A stretch of 64,000 nucleotides of DNA, from NCBI GenBank assembly GCA_037176885.1, contig JAWWNJ010000059.1, positions 372,001 through 436,000 on the forward strand. Reading direction: 5' to 3'. Below the pieces are notes generated by a model that was not told the origin of the DNA, ran no database searches, and saw nothing but the letters and a program-made list of their open reading frames with translations. Every line of letters begins with the position of its first letter. Within the stretch, counting starts at the first letter, position 1. Of the stretch, positions 22,034 through 33,900 are shown one piece after another. Position numbers and translations under genes: made by a program. Origin of the DNA: Favolaschia claudopus (lineage: Eukaryota > Basidiomycota > Agaricomycetes > Agaricales > Mycenaceae).

Positions 22034-24837
22034 TTGCTATTTTATGCAGTTGAATTGTGAAAGGTGGTGGACTTAGACATTTCGAGCAGTCTACGGAAGT
22101 TCCCTGACAGCGGAGATCACGGATTGATGGTTACTACATGCGCTCCAGTGTTGGGAGAATAGCGTTTAGTTGTGATACCGCACTCATATTCAATTGTGGG
22201 ACAACATTACAGGATAATGCATATAATTCTCTTTCAAAAAGTGACATAAAAATTTTGAACCTGCATTCACGACAGAATTTCGGCCTCGAAAAACCAGCAA
22301 ATTTTTGTTCAAGTCCTGCCAAGTCAATGACGTCACTTACAGCATTGCTCCACATCCGCAGCACACATATGCTGCGGCCGCTCACGACGCCTCTTGTCTC
22401 CCTCCACCATGACCTCCCTCCAAGTCACCATCGTAGAGCGCCGCCGCCGCCGTCACTCTCGCCAACACACTCTGCGGTAACGGACCCTCACGACCACCAC
22501 GCCTCCTTCCCTACGTCACCGCCCTCTAGGATCAATCCACACCGCCGTATCAAGCTAGATCTCTCTGCAGTGCGCAAAACTCTCAAGGGATTAAGGGGTG
22601 GCGAAGGATGAGCCGGGATGAAGTGGTTGGGCAGGGTATTATTGTGAATGATATTGCATTGCAGCTCATCAATGTGCTCTTTCCCTGTCGTGGTAATTTA
22701 GCTCTTTGATGACGACAGAGCATTCAGTGATCTGTCTAACCCGGTGAGTTACTTCCTTTCTCTACCTCTTTTCCATTCTCCGTAGTGTGTTTCCGAGCCA
22801 CGCAAGCTGTTAAAGTACGGCTGATCGTGACGGTGGCGAGATTTTGAAGGTCAGAATATTATTATACTCGTAGTAGTGCAACTGTATTGTCCAGTACTTG
22901 AAATATATCCTGTTTTATACCTCTTCCATGGAGTTTTATAAGAATGTTCTCCTGCATGTTTTAAACGGCACCCGACAAAGGCCTGCACCAATCCATCAAG
23001 CACAACTGATCTCTGAACAGATTTTAATTTGCAGCTGTTTTGCACTGTTTGTTGCAATAAATGACTGCATTTCCAATTTTCTTGAAGTTCAAGAACATGC
23101 CCTCGGACGGTAGGTCATACTTGAGGATCCATTTCAGTCCCTCACTGATCGAAATCTCTGATTGCATCAATTTCTTGTCAACATTGGACTGGTTCAATTT
23201 CAACCGTCCCTCCTGCACGGACCCAAATATTGCGTGGCCGTTCAAAGATGCTAAGAGCAAAGAATTTAGCTACAGTCTTGGTTAATTTCCAATCCATCAC
23301 AGTGCTGAGCCCTATTATCTACACATTCAATATACTTTTATCCCAGAGTAGGCTTCCATGGCTTCCGTAATTCCCCATGTTTGGTCAAGTAAGGGGCCGA
23401 AGAGTTTTCCGGATTGTAGGCTTGTTTACCACCCTTATTAGCCAATGCAGGTGTGCAAAAACATTTAAATAGATCACATGTGCAAGCTAGAGGTAGTCGA
23501 AAGTGGTCTGGAAGGGCAGTTGCTAAGATTTCCGTTGAACAATGAGCAGAAGTTGAAAGACACAGGTGAATTTCAGGCTATTGCCAAAATTGCGCTGGCT
23601 CTGAAGAGCGTCAGGAAGAGAGGTTGCCCACAACAACTTGTGTAGGTTTAAGAAATATCCCGACGTATTTTTCAGACTCGAAGTCTTGGGGAAATATCAC
23701 GTGGTCGCGAAGCAATCGTCGGATTAACGGTTGCTTCGAGTAGATTATATGCGTGAAAAGAATCCGGCTGAATCAAAGAGCACAACATTAATATTGTTAA
23801 TTTGCGTGCCAACCCAGTAACAATTTACACAAGCTCCCCCTGCTGTAGGCCGGTACTCCGGCATACAAATCATATTTTGTAGCCACCACAATATATGTTT
23901 TTTTCCCTGAATTTCATGGAATTTCATATATTTTGAATGCATCCGCTGTCGAGCCGAAAAATGTGGTGGGAATATATTAAATAATATATAAAGGTACGTG
24001 GAGGCTTTGATGGGAGGTCGGCACAACGTTCAGCTGGGCCCTCCTTGGGAGCCTGGCGCATACTGGGGAATGCGAATCGATTTCTGGATGTTCTTCCGAG
24101 ATCAGTCGGCTGAGCTCCTGTCAAGCTCCCTTCAGAATGGCGGTGTATATCCATGTTTCTTGTCGCGGCGACCGCGTCTGAGGTGCATATTCAAACAACT
24201 TGAAGGACTGTTTTTTGGCATTAGGGATGTCGGCTGCTGCCGTTGCCTGCCACGCCACGGCATCATGGCCTTAATTCCAGAACCGGTAGTCCTTATCACT
24301 CAATCAAAAGTTGAGCTCACACATTTTTTTTTTGAAAAGTCTCAAGGATTTCGGGAACAGCTGTAATTGCGGAAATCCAGTTTTCCTGTTGGAATACTGG
24401 GGGGTTGAGAGTGGTTAGCCCCCGGAAAAACTTCTTCACCAGTATATCATTGCATTAGTCATACTAAGGATTCAGATTGGCCTCGGTTATGGACTGAAAA
24501 CAACCGAAATAATAATCAGAGAGACATTTGGGAAGGTGAAACTGGCTCAGTCGAAATGAACGGCCCAAATCTTGCTGTTTCAATGCTTCTTTCTTATTCG
24601 CTATTTTGATCAGTCCCGCAACTTCCCGAGTCTCAGTTGATCTTATCTGAGCTATCTGATGCGGACGGGTCGGCCAACACTCGGGTGCAACGTCATCGTC
24701 ACACCTCTTATGTACCCGAGTTCCATTCTTCTCCGCCACGCAACAGCTGAGTCTCACTGTTGAAAGCGCCATCAGTGGAACTCGGATGCCAAGAGCGGGA
24801 GTGGCCGAGTCCCACTCCCATCCTTTTGACATATACT
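22034..24837. other. No gene recognised
   Basis: Short ORFs exist, the longest being 157 codons at 22138-22611, but none has a motif or splice structure I can support. Near 24330-24365 the sequence GGGAACAGCTGTAA resembles the terminus of the 460-1195 MITE and may be a solo element end. Confidence 0.4.
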
Positions 24838-24973
24838 CATAAATCTGACTTCAGAATCGGATTTGCCGACCCCCGAAAAGCTCAAAAAACCACCTCCGAA
24901 GCTTTTCCCACGACATTTTGGCTGTGGCCAAATTTTTGGGGTTAAAAATCGAAACTCTGTGTACAGCAAGTTC
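24838..24973 (+). repeat. Dispersed ~135-bp repeat, copy 1
   Basis: This segment matches 36423-36556 over its whole length, sharing CACCTCCGAAG, TTTTCCCACGACATTTT and GGCCAAATTTTTG. It is non-coding and is probably a small transposon end. Confidence 0.75.
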
Positions 24974-26528
24974 ATCAGCGCGGGCTATTGCGCAGGTACG
25001 TGAGTATTACACTTTCTCTCTGTTCTCTTGCACCGATCACACCTCAGCTCCGACACCGCGAGCGGCAAGAAAGAAATGTCGCAGCTGGGATTCCTGTCAT
25101 AGTTGTCTAGCAGTCTACATACATCTTGTGTTAATTAATAGATTCAGCTTCATTTCAGGACATACTTTCTACTTCCTCGACCCAGTACGTAGAAAGAAAG
25201 AAAAAACTGGGTGTCTGTCAAGACTGTGTTCCCATCACCAACCATCACTCGGGATCAAGCGGGCTCTCTCTGGATCAAGCGGAAATCTCCCGCATCACTC
25301 GGATTCCCCATCTAGCACAGATCTATCGATTACATCAAAAAGCTGTCTAGCACAGCTTATTGTTTTTCGGTGACGGCTCTGATAAAGGGGGGAGCAAGCT
25401 CCCCCAATAAAATCAAGCGGCACTCCTTTTTGGCGCGTGGCTTAACCTGATCAAGTCAATAGTATTGTAACTGCAAGTGATAGTGCCTTTCATCAACACG
25501 CCCTTGATGGTCCTGTAACGTGGGGTTAATCTAACCATTGAAGTAAAGAGAAACCAAGCACCCAAGTCCGCGATGGGTTTGGGTACAGGACTGTGCTCGG
25601 GAAATACGCCTGACACTGCGCTCCCGGACCGTTCACGGGCAAAATAGCCCCGTGATCGTAGTATACACGCCCGAGGTCACTGTTGTTGATATGAGAGTCA
25701 TTATCCTTCCTGGTGGAAGGCACTAGGAACTGATTGAAGGGACCAGTGTTTCGAGTTCTGCCCTCGGAGAAAAACGAAATGAGGAGAAGACGTGGGCACC
25801 AATGGAGAGATTTACATGGCTACATTGACAGGAGCACCCTCGGATGTGAGATATACTCGGGTGTCGGGGATTGTGATAACCCAGGGGATGCAGTTGTCGG
25901 CAGGTAAGGATTTCCTTTTGTTGAATGCCTCTACAACAGCAATTTCTTCGAGTCAGACCCTGGTGGCCACGTCTTTTTGACTGATGTGATTGATCACCTA
26001 CGCCTCGTTGTTACGGTTCTTTTTTGTAACTTACCATCTCCCAGCCAGAACTCCAAAGATACAGTTTTGGAACTTGTGGAGCAAAAATAGGACAGATTGA
26101 CAGCGGAAAATCAATGGAAAAGCATTACCATCCGGAGATGGCCTTAGAGCCCTACACAAGTTAATTATTACCCCTTTAAAAAGATGGCAGGGTACATATT
26201 CAGGTTCACGACTCTGTGGAACATCAATCATCCATTCACTGCTCAGTGCTGGAACACATACATCTTCAAGGATACCAAACACAGCCGTAACGATGATTGG
26301 CGAATTTCTGCCCATGACTTAAGAGTTCAAAAGACAGAACGTGGCTGTCACGTGCCTGGCCACCTTTTCTTTCTTTTTTGTGGTGACCGGCACAAGACAA
26401 ATTGACACCTCGGAGGCTGTTGATCCCCTTACGTACACACCCTCTTCGCGCCAAAACATCGAATCCTTGCGCCCCGCATACCGTCCTCAATACCTATGTA
26501 CCCAAATCGCTTGATCTACTTAAATTGA
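24974..26528. other. No gene recognised
   Basis: There are overlapping short ORFs on both strands. The minus-strand segment near 25526-25723 and the plus-strand segment 25792-25980 read as possible exons, but neither matches a family I know and I cannot build a gene from them. Confidence 0.35.
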
Positions 26529-27786
26529 CTAGCAGTTACCTGTGCTACGCTACGGTGTGATCTGGCGTGACTCACAATCGAGGAAGAGAAATTAATTAGA
26601 GAGTTGGATTAATTATACAAATACATGGAATTTGATTATTTAGTGTTTATTCGGACCACCAGTGGACGTCCCTTCTATAGAGGGCGCTATATGCAGGGTG
26701 GAGGTCGGAGATGTGTTGCATGGGGGCGTCTCCGGAAGTCCGATTATGTAGGACGATATCGCGCCGAACAATGTTAGGGTTTTCGGTTCCCGAATCGTCG
26801 CCAGGCAGGATGACCGCTACCTCCTCCGCAGTGGGTAGGTTGTAGCGGCGACGGTCATTCCCAGGGATAACTCGAAGTCGCACCTCAGCGTCGTGAACGT
26901 CATGGTCCTGGGGAATTTCATAGGCTTGCTTGTAGATAGCGGCGGGGGTGGAGATTGCGCGCCACTAAAAACAACTCGTCGCGGGTAGTTCGACGATTAA
27001 CTACAATCAGGCGAGGAAGTAATCCAAACATCATTTACACATACTTCGCGGCCGAGCGGGTTTTTTATTTATGTGTTGATGCGTACGATTGCCTGTTTCT
27101 TCAGGTCGGGTTTGTGCAAATTAACGGCTTGAGACACCGGCTACAAAGAGATAACTCACCACCAGCAGTGGCAGCACTCTGTTGTGTTGCAGGTGGGGTA
27201 GGGGGACCGTTGTGGATGGCCTGGAGAGGGAGCCTCTTCAAGCGTATTGAACTGAACAACAAAGCTGACCTACATACCTGTGATACTCGAGAGTTGCGGG
27301 CAGTCGGCGGAGGATCTGTAGAGCAGAAAAGTGTGTTAGAAGTAAATAGCAATGAATACTGAAGAATACACCCGTCGATACGATACTAGCTCTGACCAAA
27401 ACGCAGAACACTTACCGCCGATGATATTTACTTATCATACGTAGACAACTCTTCCTTCTGCGTAGTTAACCCTGCGCCGGCTTCTTAGCTACGTAGTATA
27501 GCTTGTGCCATTAACCGATTCTCTCTCTCTCACTGAATTGCCATTCTCAGAATCTCGCAGCCTTCTCGGCACGTTCCCGCTCCCTTCTTGCTCTTTGTGC
27601 CAGCGATCTGTCGGAAGAGGCTTGCGGTGGAGGCGCCGGACGGTTTTCACGGGCTCTTTGATGCCTTCTGCGTTGACAAAGAGATCGCGCGCTAATCATG
27701 CTGAGCGGGGACACGTCTGCGGCGGGGGCTGCCTTCATTGGTCTCGCGTAAGTCACGTTGTATCTGTCGTTGTAGTTGTTGATGCC
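26529..27786 (-). mobile_element. Helitron-derived element, copy 1
   Basis: On the minus strand the element ends with a GC hairpin (ACCGTAGCGTAGCACAGGT) followed by AACTG and CTAG, then host T. That matches the Helitron 3' rule of hairpin plus CTRR inserted before T. It contains a Rep/helicase-like fragment (26640-26957). Segments at 26957-27092 and 27717-27786 are repeated at 28755-28977. The 5' end is not defined. Confidence 0.5.
26640..26957 (-). pseudogene. Helitron Rep/helicase protein fragment
   Basis: The minus-strand translation reads YEIPQDHDVHDAEVRLRV, NDRRRYNLPTAEEVAVILPG, then RRDIVLHNR and ISDLHPAYSALYRR before a stop. As I recall it, the RRRYN-PTA-E-A-ILPG...RDI-LH...I-D-HPAY order matches the segment just before the Rep endonuclease domain of Helitron proteins. 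The domain itself is missing, so this is a captured or decayed piece of about 100 residues. Confidence 0.6.
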
Positions 27787-27915
27787 ACAAGCTTTAGCTC
27801 CCTGCCTCCGGCACGGCCGGCTCGCTGCGCTCGCCGGCCTCCCTCCGTTCGGTCACACAGCTTGTTGGGGCTGGCCGCCCCAAACCCCCCTACGCTCGCT
27901 CCGCTCGCGACGTCT
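27786..27915 (+). repeat. GC-rich dispersed repeat, copy 2 of 3
   Basis: It is nearly the same as 14253-14390, including CAAGCTTTAGCTCCCTGCCT, CGGCACGGCC and CTCCGTTCGGTCACACAGC. Confidence 0.8.
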
Positions 27916-28024
27916 CGTGTGGTCCCGTGGTTTGGTGTCAAAGTCACATGAAAAAGCATGTGATCCATCAATTCTGATGGCCCGGTGCTGTTTTCAAGTT
28001 TAGGATTCAAGTTTAGGATTGCAG

Positions 28025-28977
28025 CGTTGACCCGTGCTACGCTACGGTGTGACTCATCACGCAAATTACAGCGAAAGCGAGAAAAAGTTGTAGTTGTTAC
28101 AGAGTGAATATACATTAATAAAGTTCATTTAGTGTCTGTTAGTGGAACCCCCTGCGCGACAACCGGTGGAAGTCCCTTCACCCCGGTCTTCCGGCCCATT
28201 TGATACATCGAGCTTGCGTCTCTTGGGGTTTGACTCAGATTCGTCGCGAGGAGATGTCTGTTCTCCGAAAAACACAGTAAATTTGGGGCGCACAGGAGTA
28301 CTTTTGTTGACTACAAGCTTAAGTACCCCGCCTTCGGCAGGGCCGGCTCGCTGTGCTCGCGTCCCTCCCTACGGCTGGTGCACAGCTTGTCGGGGCCAAA
28401 CCCCGCATGTTTTTTTTTTCCTGGATTCCGTGCCCGCGGCGCCGCACTGCCGTGAAAAGTCACCTGCTTTTTCACGTGAACTATCACGGGACCTGCGGTC
28501 CCGTAGTGTCTTTTATTATAGATCCACAGCCTGGACATAATTCCCAACGAAGAAACAATGCAGAGGCTCTGGCGGCTCTTCGAGCCGCTGCAACGCGACC
28601 ATGCCATGATTACAGCACATCCCGTACGGCGAACGGGAATTTTTCGGGGGGTGTAGGACTTGCTCAGCGACCCAATGGAGTGCTCCGCACGTGGGGCAGC
28701 GGTCGTTCATGTAACCGAGATCATGGCGAGATGGCGGATGTAGGTAATCTTTGCGCGCCGCTAAAAACAACTCGTCGCGGGTAGTCCGACGATTATTTTC
28801 ATAACGGTATGCAATCAGCGGAGGAAGTAATCTAAACATCATTTACACGTACTTGGCGGCCGTGCGGGACTCGCATTTTGATTGTATTGGCGTGTACGAT
28901 TGCCTGCGTCTGCGGCGGGGGCTGTCTTCATTGATTTCACGTAAGTCGCGTTGAATCTGTCGTCGTTGTTGATGCCT
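28025..28977 (-). mobile_element. Helitron-derived element, copy 2
   Basis: It shares with copy 1 the CCCGTGCTACGCTACGGTGTG end, a TTTAGTGT...GGTGGAAGTCCCTT block, the CAACTCGTCGCGGGTAGT block and the CTGCGGCGGGGGCTG block in the same order. It lacks about 620 bp present in copy 1 between 27093 and 27716. The 3' CTRR is not clear in this copy. Confidence 0.45.
28312..28400 (+). repeat. GC-rich dispersed repeat, copy 3 of 3
   Basis: This is a more diverged copy (CAAGCTTAAGTACCCCGCCT ... GCACAGCTTGTCGGGGCC) nested inside the second Helitron-derived copy. Confidence 0.65.
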
Positions 28978-29310
28978 TTGCGGCGTTGTCGCAGGGGTTA
29001 ATAAGTTCCTAGAAACATTGAGCCTACAATGGAGCGAGGGGAGAATTGACATGTACATTGCTGCTAGGTGAAGACAAAGAGACGCAGATGAAAGGCTTAG
29101 AGATCACACAAAAGGGTTAAAGAAACACGTTTATTGGAGGTGAGGCTACGGTGGTAGCCTTGTGGAGCAGAGGTTGGAAGACGCGAGAGACAGCAGCGAG
29201 TTGTGGTTTGTTGTTTGGCTGCGGACAGATGACGTTGGTGGGGCTTTCGGGTGTTCCCGGAACCCACTTGATTGACGTTTGTCCAGAGTCAACCCTCGGA
29301 TGTACTCGTA

Positions 29311-29999
29311 GTGAGAAAAAGTCATGGACGGTCGGTTCTTTGACCGATCTCGGCTGTATTTGCACCCTTTTCTATGATTCCAGGTGCTGGGTGTATGTAG
29401 ACTACACTTGCAACAAATTACTGACCATCACCGAGATCAAATATAATTGATGTTTGGCTAAAAACAGCCAAACAATCAGACAACTCCGAAATTGATTTTT
29501 CTAACTCAGCAAGATTTTTTTTTCACAGAAATACCTCCCACCCAGGGTGTACCTCTAAAACTATTGAGATTCAGAACTTGGATGAAGCAAAACTGTGCAG
29601 CCATTCTTGAGATATCGCGCTTGCAAGTTTGCCAAAATTGCCGTAAAATAGCCAAAAATGGTAAAAACAGCCAAAAGTGGCCAACTCCAGAGCGTGATAT
29701 CTCAACAACGGCTGGACCGTTTGACTTCATTTAAGTTGTAAAATCACTCAGCTTTGATGGCGCTACAAGACAGTCCAAACTATCATTCGAACAAAAAAAG
29801 TTCCGTTAACGTTGACTTACAAAATTGAGGTTTTGAGCTACAACCATTTTCGGCCAAACATCAATTATTTTTGATCTCGGTGATGGTCAGTAATCTGTTA
29901 CAGGTGCAGTTTCCATACACCGAGCACCTGGAATCATGAAAAAAGGGGCAAAGACGGCCGAGATCGGTCAAAGAACCGACCGTCCATGACTTTTTCTGG
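29311..29999. mobile_element. 689-bp element with ~150-bp terminal inverted repeats
   Basis: The left arm 29311-29458 and right arm 29860-29999 are inverted copies, running from AGAAAAAGTCATGGACGGTC through GATCTCGG to GATGTTTGGC. TA dinucleotides flank both sides (29309-29310 and 30000-30001). The interior between the arms is non-coding. Confidence 0.8.
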
Positions 30000-30001
30000 T
30001 A

Positions 30002-30926
30002 GCATGCTTGGAGCTTCATATTGTGCTAGGTCTTACCTAGGCAAGTTACAAAGGATTTGAACAACTTGAAGCGCTTGTAATCCACCCCGCCAACCGGTTG
30101 CAACATGTCTCAAGGCTCCACAAGGCCGTACAAGGGGGAATCGGGATTCGAAAATCGGATATCGGGTCGACTTATTTTTTAAGGCCTCGGCCAGACCCCC
30201 CCTCCCCTCCTATATATAGTAGTATTTTCCCACCATTGTCAGGATGCCGCGCTGCCGATCTGACAGCCGTCTGCGGCAACATCCCAAATACACCATTTTC
30301 GACTTGACCTTATACACAGGGTTGCTCAGCGTGCTTTATGGGGTGCTCCTGAACTATACTGAAGCAATCCGGACTGGCTATCCTCGAAGCACCATACAAC
30401 TTCCAGTGTTTAGCTCACTATCAACACCACTGCTGCTATATTTTGATTGTGGTGAGTGTCTCTATTGGCTATATAGCCCTAACACATACAGAGAACTCTT
30501 GTTTTTGAGGACTTGGCCTTCAAAAGGACGAACCACTGAAGATAAGCAATATCCAGAGTTTTGTGACACCAAGTCACGAAGTGATGTAACGTGCGAAACC
30601 TACCCAAATCCGGAAGTTTATCGTCGCTTTGGCAGTTTGGAGGTCCCTTGCGTCAAAATACCACCTGCAGATGGGTCTGATATCAGTATCCAACAGTTTG
30701 GGAGCTCCAGGAAGCTTTTGAGTACTAGACATGAGAAAAATTTTAAGACCCTCCAGGGGACCCACACTGATGATCACACGTAAGGCGACCACCCACCACA
30801 AATATCAATAAACATTACGGCACACGCGTCCTTTCGCCACTCTCGACGACATCGCGTCCAGTCGCGTCCAAGTCGCGTTTTCTGTTGTTCTCTAGCGGGG
30901 AGTAGCCTTCCCCGGCTACTGCCCGC
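30002..30926. other. No confident gene; one 179-codon ORF
   Basis: An ATG-started ORF at 30244-30783 (plus strand) has a hydrophobic stretch near residues 25-70. It shows no recognisable domain, splice signals or repeats, so I do not call it a gene. Confidence 0.3.
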
Positions 30927-33900
30927 GTGTCTACGCGCTTCCATCGGCCAGAAATTCTCCCTTTGCTCTCTACACTCGCTACACTGTCACATCTACTCGG
31001 ACGCGTCGACTCGGCAATTTCTGTAAATAGTCATACCCATATACATGAAGATGTCTTTGGAAGTGTTTCCGTACCCCAACTTTTGCCCAATCCCTCACCT
31101 GGAGTCAACCAACGGCCGCCACAGGTTGAGGGGCTTATTACCCCACTTTTTGATGAGCAAGGCCGTTTACAATGCCCCTACTGTTTCAAAGTTATGGGGG
31201 CTGGCTCAACAGAGGCTGCCTTGAGAACTCACGCCTCCAGTACCAAATGCAAATGTGTGTCACTTGAAATTCGAGGCATTAAAAGGATTACTGATCATCG
31301 TGTTTACAGCTGCACGACTCGCTAATTTGCAGCAACCTGCCGCCAAAACAACATCGGCTAATGTCTCGCCGCTACCTATCCCGTTACCCCCTCAAGTGCC
31401 CCAGCAGACCGCCTGGAATATACCCTGTCCCGGCGTCCTGCTCGGCTGGGATGACCTACCTTTTTGGAAAACATACCCCTTTCATCTGCATGATCCCGAG
31501 TCGAAAGAGAGGCCTGCATATAGCTTTGTATCAATGGTGCCTCCGCAAATTCGTTCTACCCGCTGTCTTGGACCCGTTATCACGGCTCACGGCTACCTTC
31601 CGTGCACTCATTGCCGTAGTCTATCTGTCGATGTTGATGTGCTTCTTGACCGCGCGAGTTATCAGCATATCAACTCGGAAGATGTTTTGAACATGGTCCA
31701 ACTACGAGAAAACTACTCGAGTAGCAGCATCGAGGGAGCGAGAGAATAAACTCAAATTGAAGGTGAGACTACTATTTAATGACATTGGTGCGCACTATTC
31801 ATGCTGCGGTAGAATGTTAACATATCCGACGCCTTGGTAATCGCACGGGAACATTTGACAGAATACAAGGACGTAGTTCAATTTGTTGGCCAGAATAATG
31901 TCCCCGCACTTCAGCGAATATTCTTCAACTTTGTGAAGAGAGGTTGGGGAATCAAGACGCTCCGCGAGAGGCTGAACCTCGCAGTCAACAAGGAATATCG
32001 AGCTGCAAACTTCCCCCAACACGAGATTGATCTGCAGATATTGATTTACGAGCTCGGCGGTGCCGGCGCGGTACATGCGCTCAATCATTCGTATTTTGCC
32101 CTTCCCTCCCTTAATACCATTCAACCCTACCGTCGACAAAACAACATTGTTCCTTGTGTCGATGGTGTTCGCATTACCGATGTCTTACAAAATATTGCGG
32201 CCCTCTTCGGACCTTACACGGACAAACCGGGAGCGAAATCGAGTCTTTCCGTTGAGCGGCCAGTTCAACTCCATGGCTATACCCTATCATTCGACGAGGT
32301 TGCGTCTGACCCGCGGCTCGATTATATGGCCGGAACGGATACCATTGGAGGCCTCTGTCTGGAGCACATTGACGCGTTGACAACTGTCAAGGTGGGAAAA
32401 GATATAAGCTCGGTAGAGGCTGCTGCTGCTGCTGTTCGGACAGGGAAAGTACACATCGCCAGTGAAATATCTGTCGGTGCAATATCACGGCTATCACAAA
32501 CAGGTTACGGAGCAAAGCCCGTTTTCATGGCGCCTTCATGCAAGAAGGGTGGATGGCGAGACCTGCTCAAAAACATGGAGATAGTTGTCGAGGCTTGGCG
32601 GCGTTCGGAGCATGGAGAAGCCAAACATGGGCCGCTGCTTTCAGTAGCCTCTGACGGTGCTGCAGGGCGTCGAGCCGCCATGTTTATGATGACTATGCAC
32701 AGCGAGATTAGCCCCGGAAACCCTCTGTATGAATCTGTTCGCAATCTTCCGGGGTTAAATCTCCGCGTCGGGAAAAATAATCTCACTGGTGATGTCGACT
32801 GGAAGTACGAAGACAAGAGTGAGTGTTAATTCAATATGTTTCTAGCAACAGCTAGACTTACAATATCTTCTAGGACTGTGCACTTGCTTTTGCTCGCCGC
32901 AGGGTATTGTCGTGAAAAATATTTGTGTTAACCGGGATTTATTGCTGTCGTGGTTGGAACGGTTACCTGATCATGACTGGTCTGAAATGACTCTCCATTC
33001 CCTCCTGGACCCATCCGACGCACAGGATGTCCCGCGGGCAATTAAGCTCCTTCTGTGTATTGTCGAAGTTGCAAAGCTCGACTCGGAAGAGTTTGATCCC
33101 AGCGAGATGGCAGAATTCGAGGCAATCTGCCTTGCTCGGAGAGCTCTTGGATGCCTGGCTCCAGCCATTCATAAATGTTCAGCTCTCTCTTTCCGAACAA
33201 ATTGAATCACTCATAAAGTTCTCGCACCTTCTCTGTGCACCCTATCTCCAAAACGGCACTTCCTTTTTACCCAACCAGCTTTACGGCGACCTTCAGATAA
33301 CCATAAAGAACGCAATTCTCATGGTACCCAAAACACGGCTCATTAATGGAGAGCTCAAAGTATTTCTGAGCCTTCTCGGAGATGATGTGCTGGAGAGTCT
33401 CTTCGGCCGTTCTCGGATGATAGGCGGACACTCTCCAAATTCCAGCGTTGCCGAGTTACAACATCGCTTCAACTCAGCAATGAACCTGGATCGGATTTAC
33501 GAAAGGTACCCCGAGTTGGAGCGTAAACCTCGGCGACTCGCAATGTTTCGGATGCGGCATGTAGATCATCTTTGACCGGCACATTTCCAAGCCGAGCTGA
33601 GGGCCAAAAGTTGCGATCTCGAAGCCTGCTGGAGTGCAGCCGTGCCGATGGCAGAATCTATTGTGCAAAATTTTGGAGTCAAGATGTCGGTTCCCTTTTC
33701 TCAGCTGTTCAAACGTAAAGCCACCGACCTAATGCGTCCATTTGGCGGCAAATATCCTGCCATCTCGGCTGAGGTGGACCGGTTGATGGCAAATCTCTGC
33801 TCCCACCAAGACCCCGAGATAGATGAGTCCACCACTACGGGAGAACAGCTGACAATCGACTTCGAAGCCATGATTGCGAGCGAGCTTGCTCAGCTCGCGG

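Noticed and set aside
27505..27951. 148-codon plus-strand ORF over the GC-rich repeat
   Set aside because: It spans a Helitron-derived copy and a dispersed repeat, and its frame is not kept in the other copies.
30244..30783. 179-codon ORF as a gene
   Set aside because: It has an ATG and a fairly long frame but no recognisable domain, splice sites or paralogue in the window.
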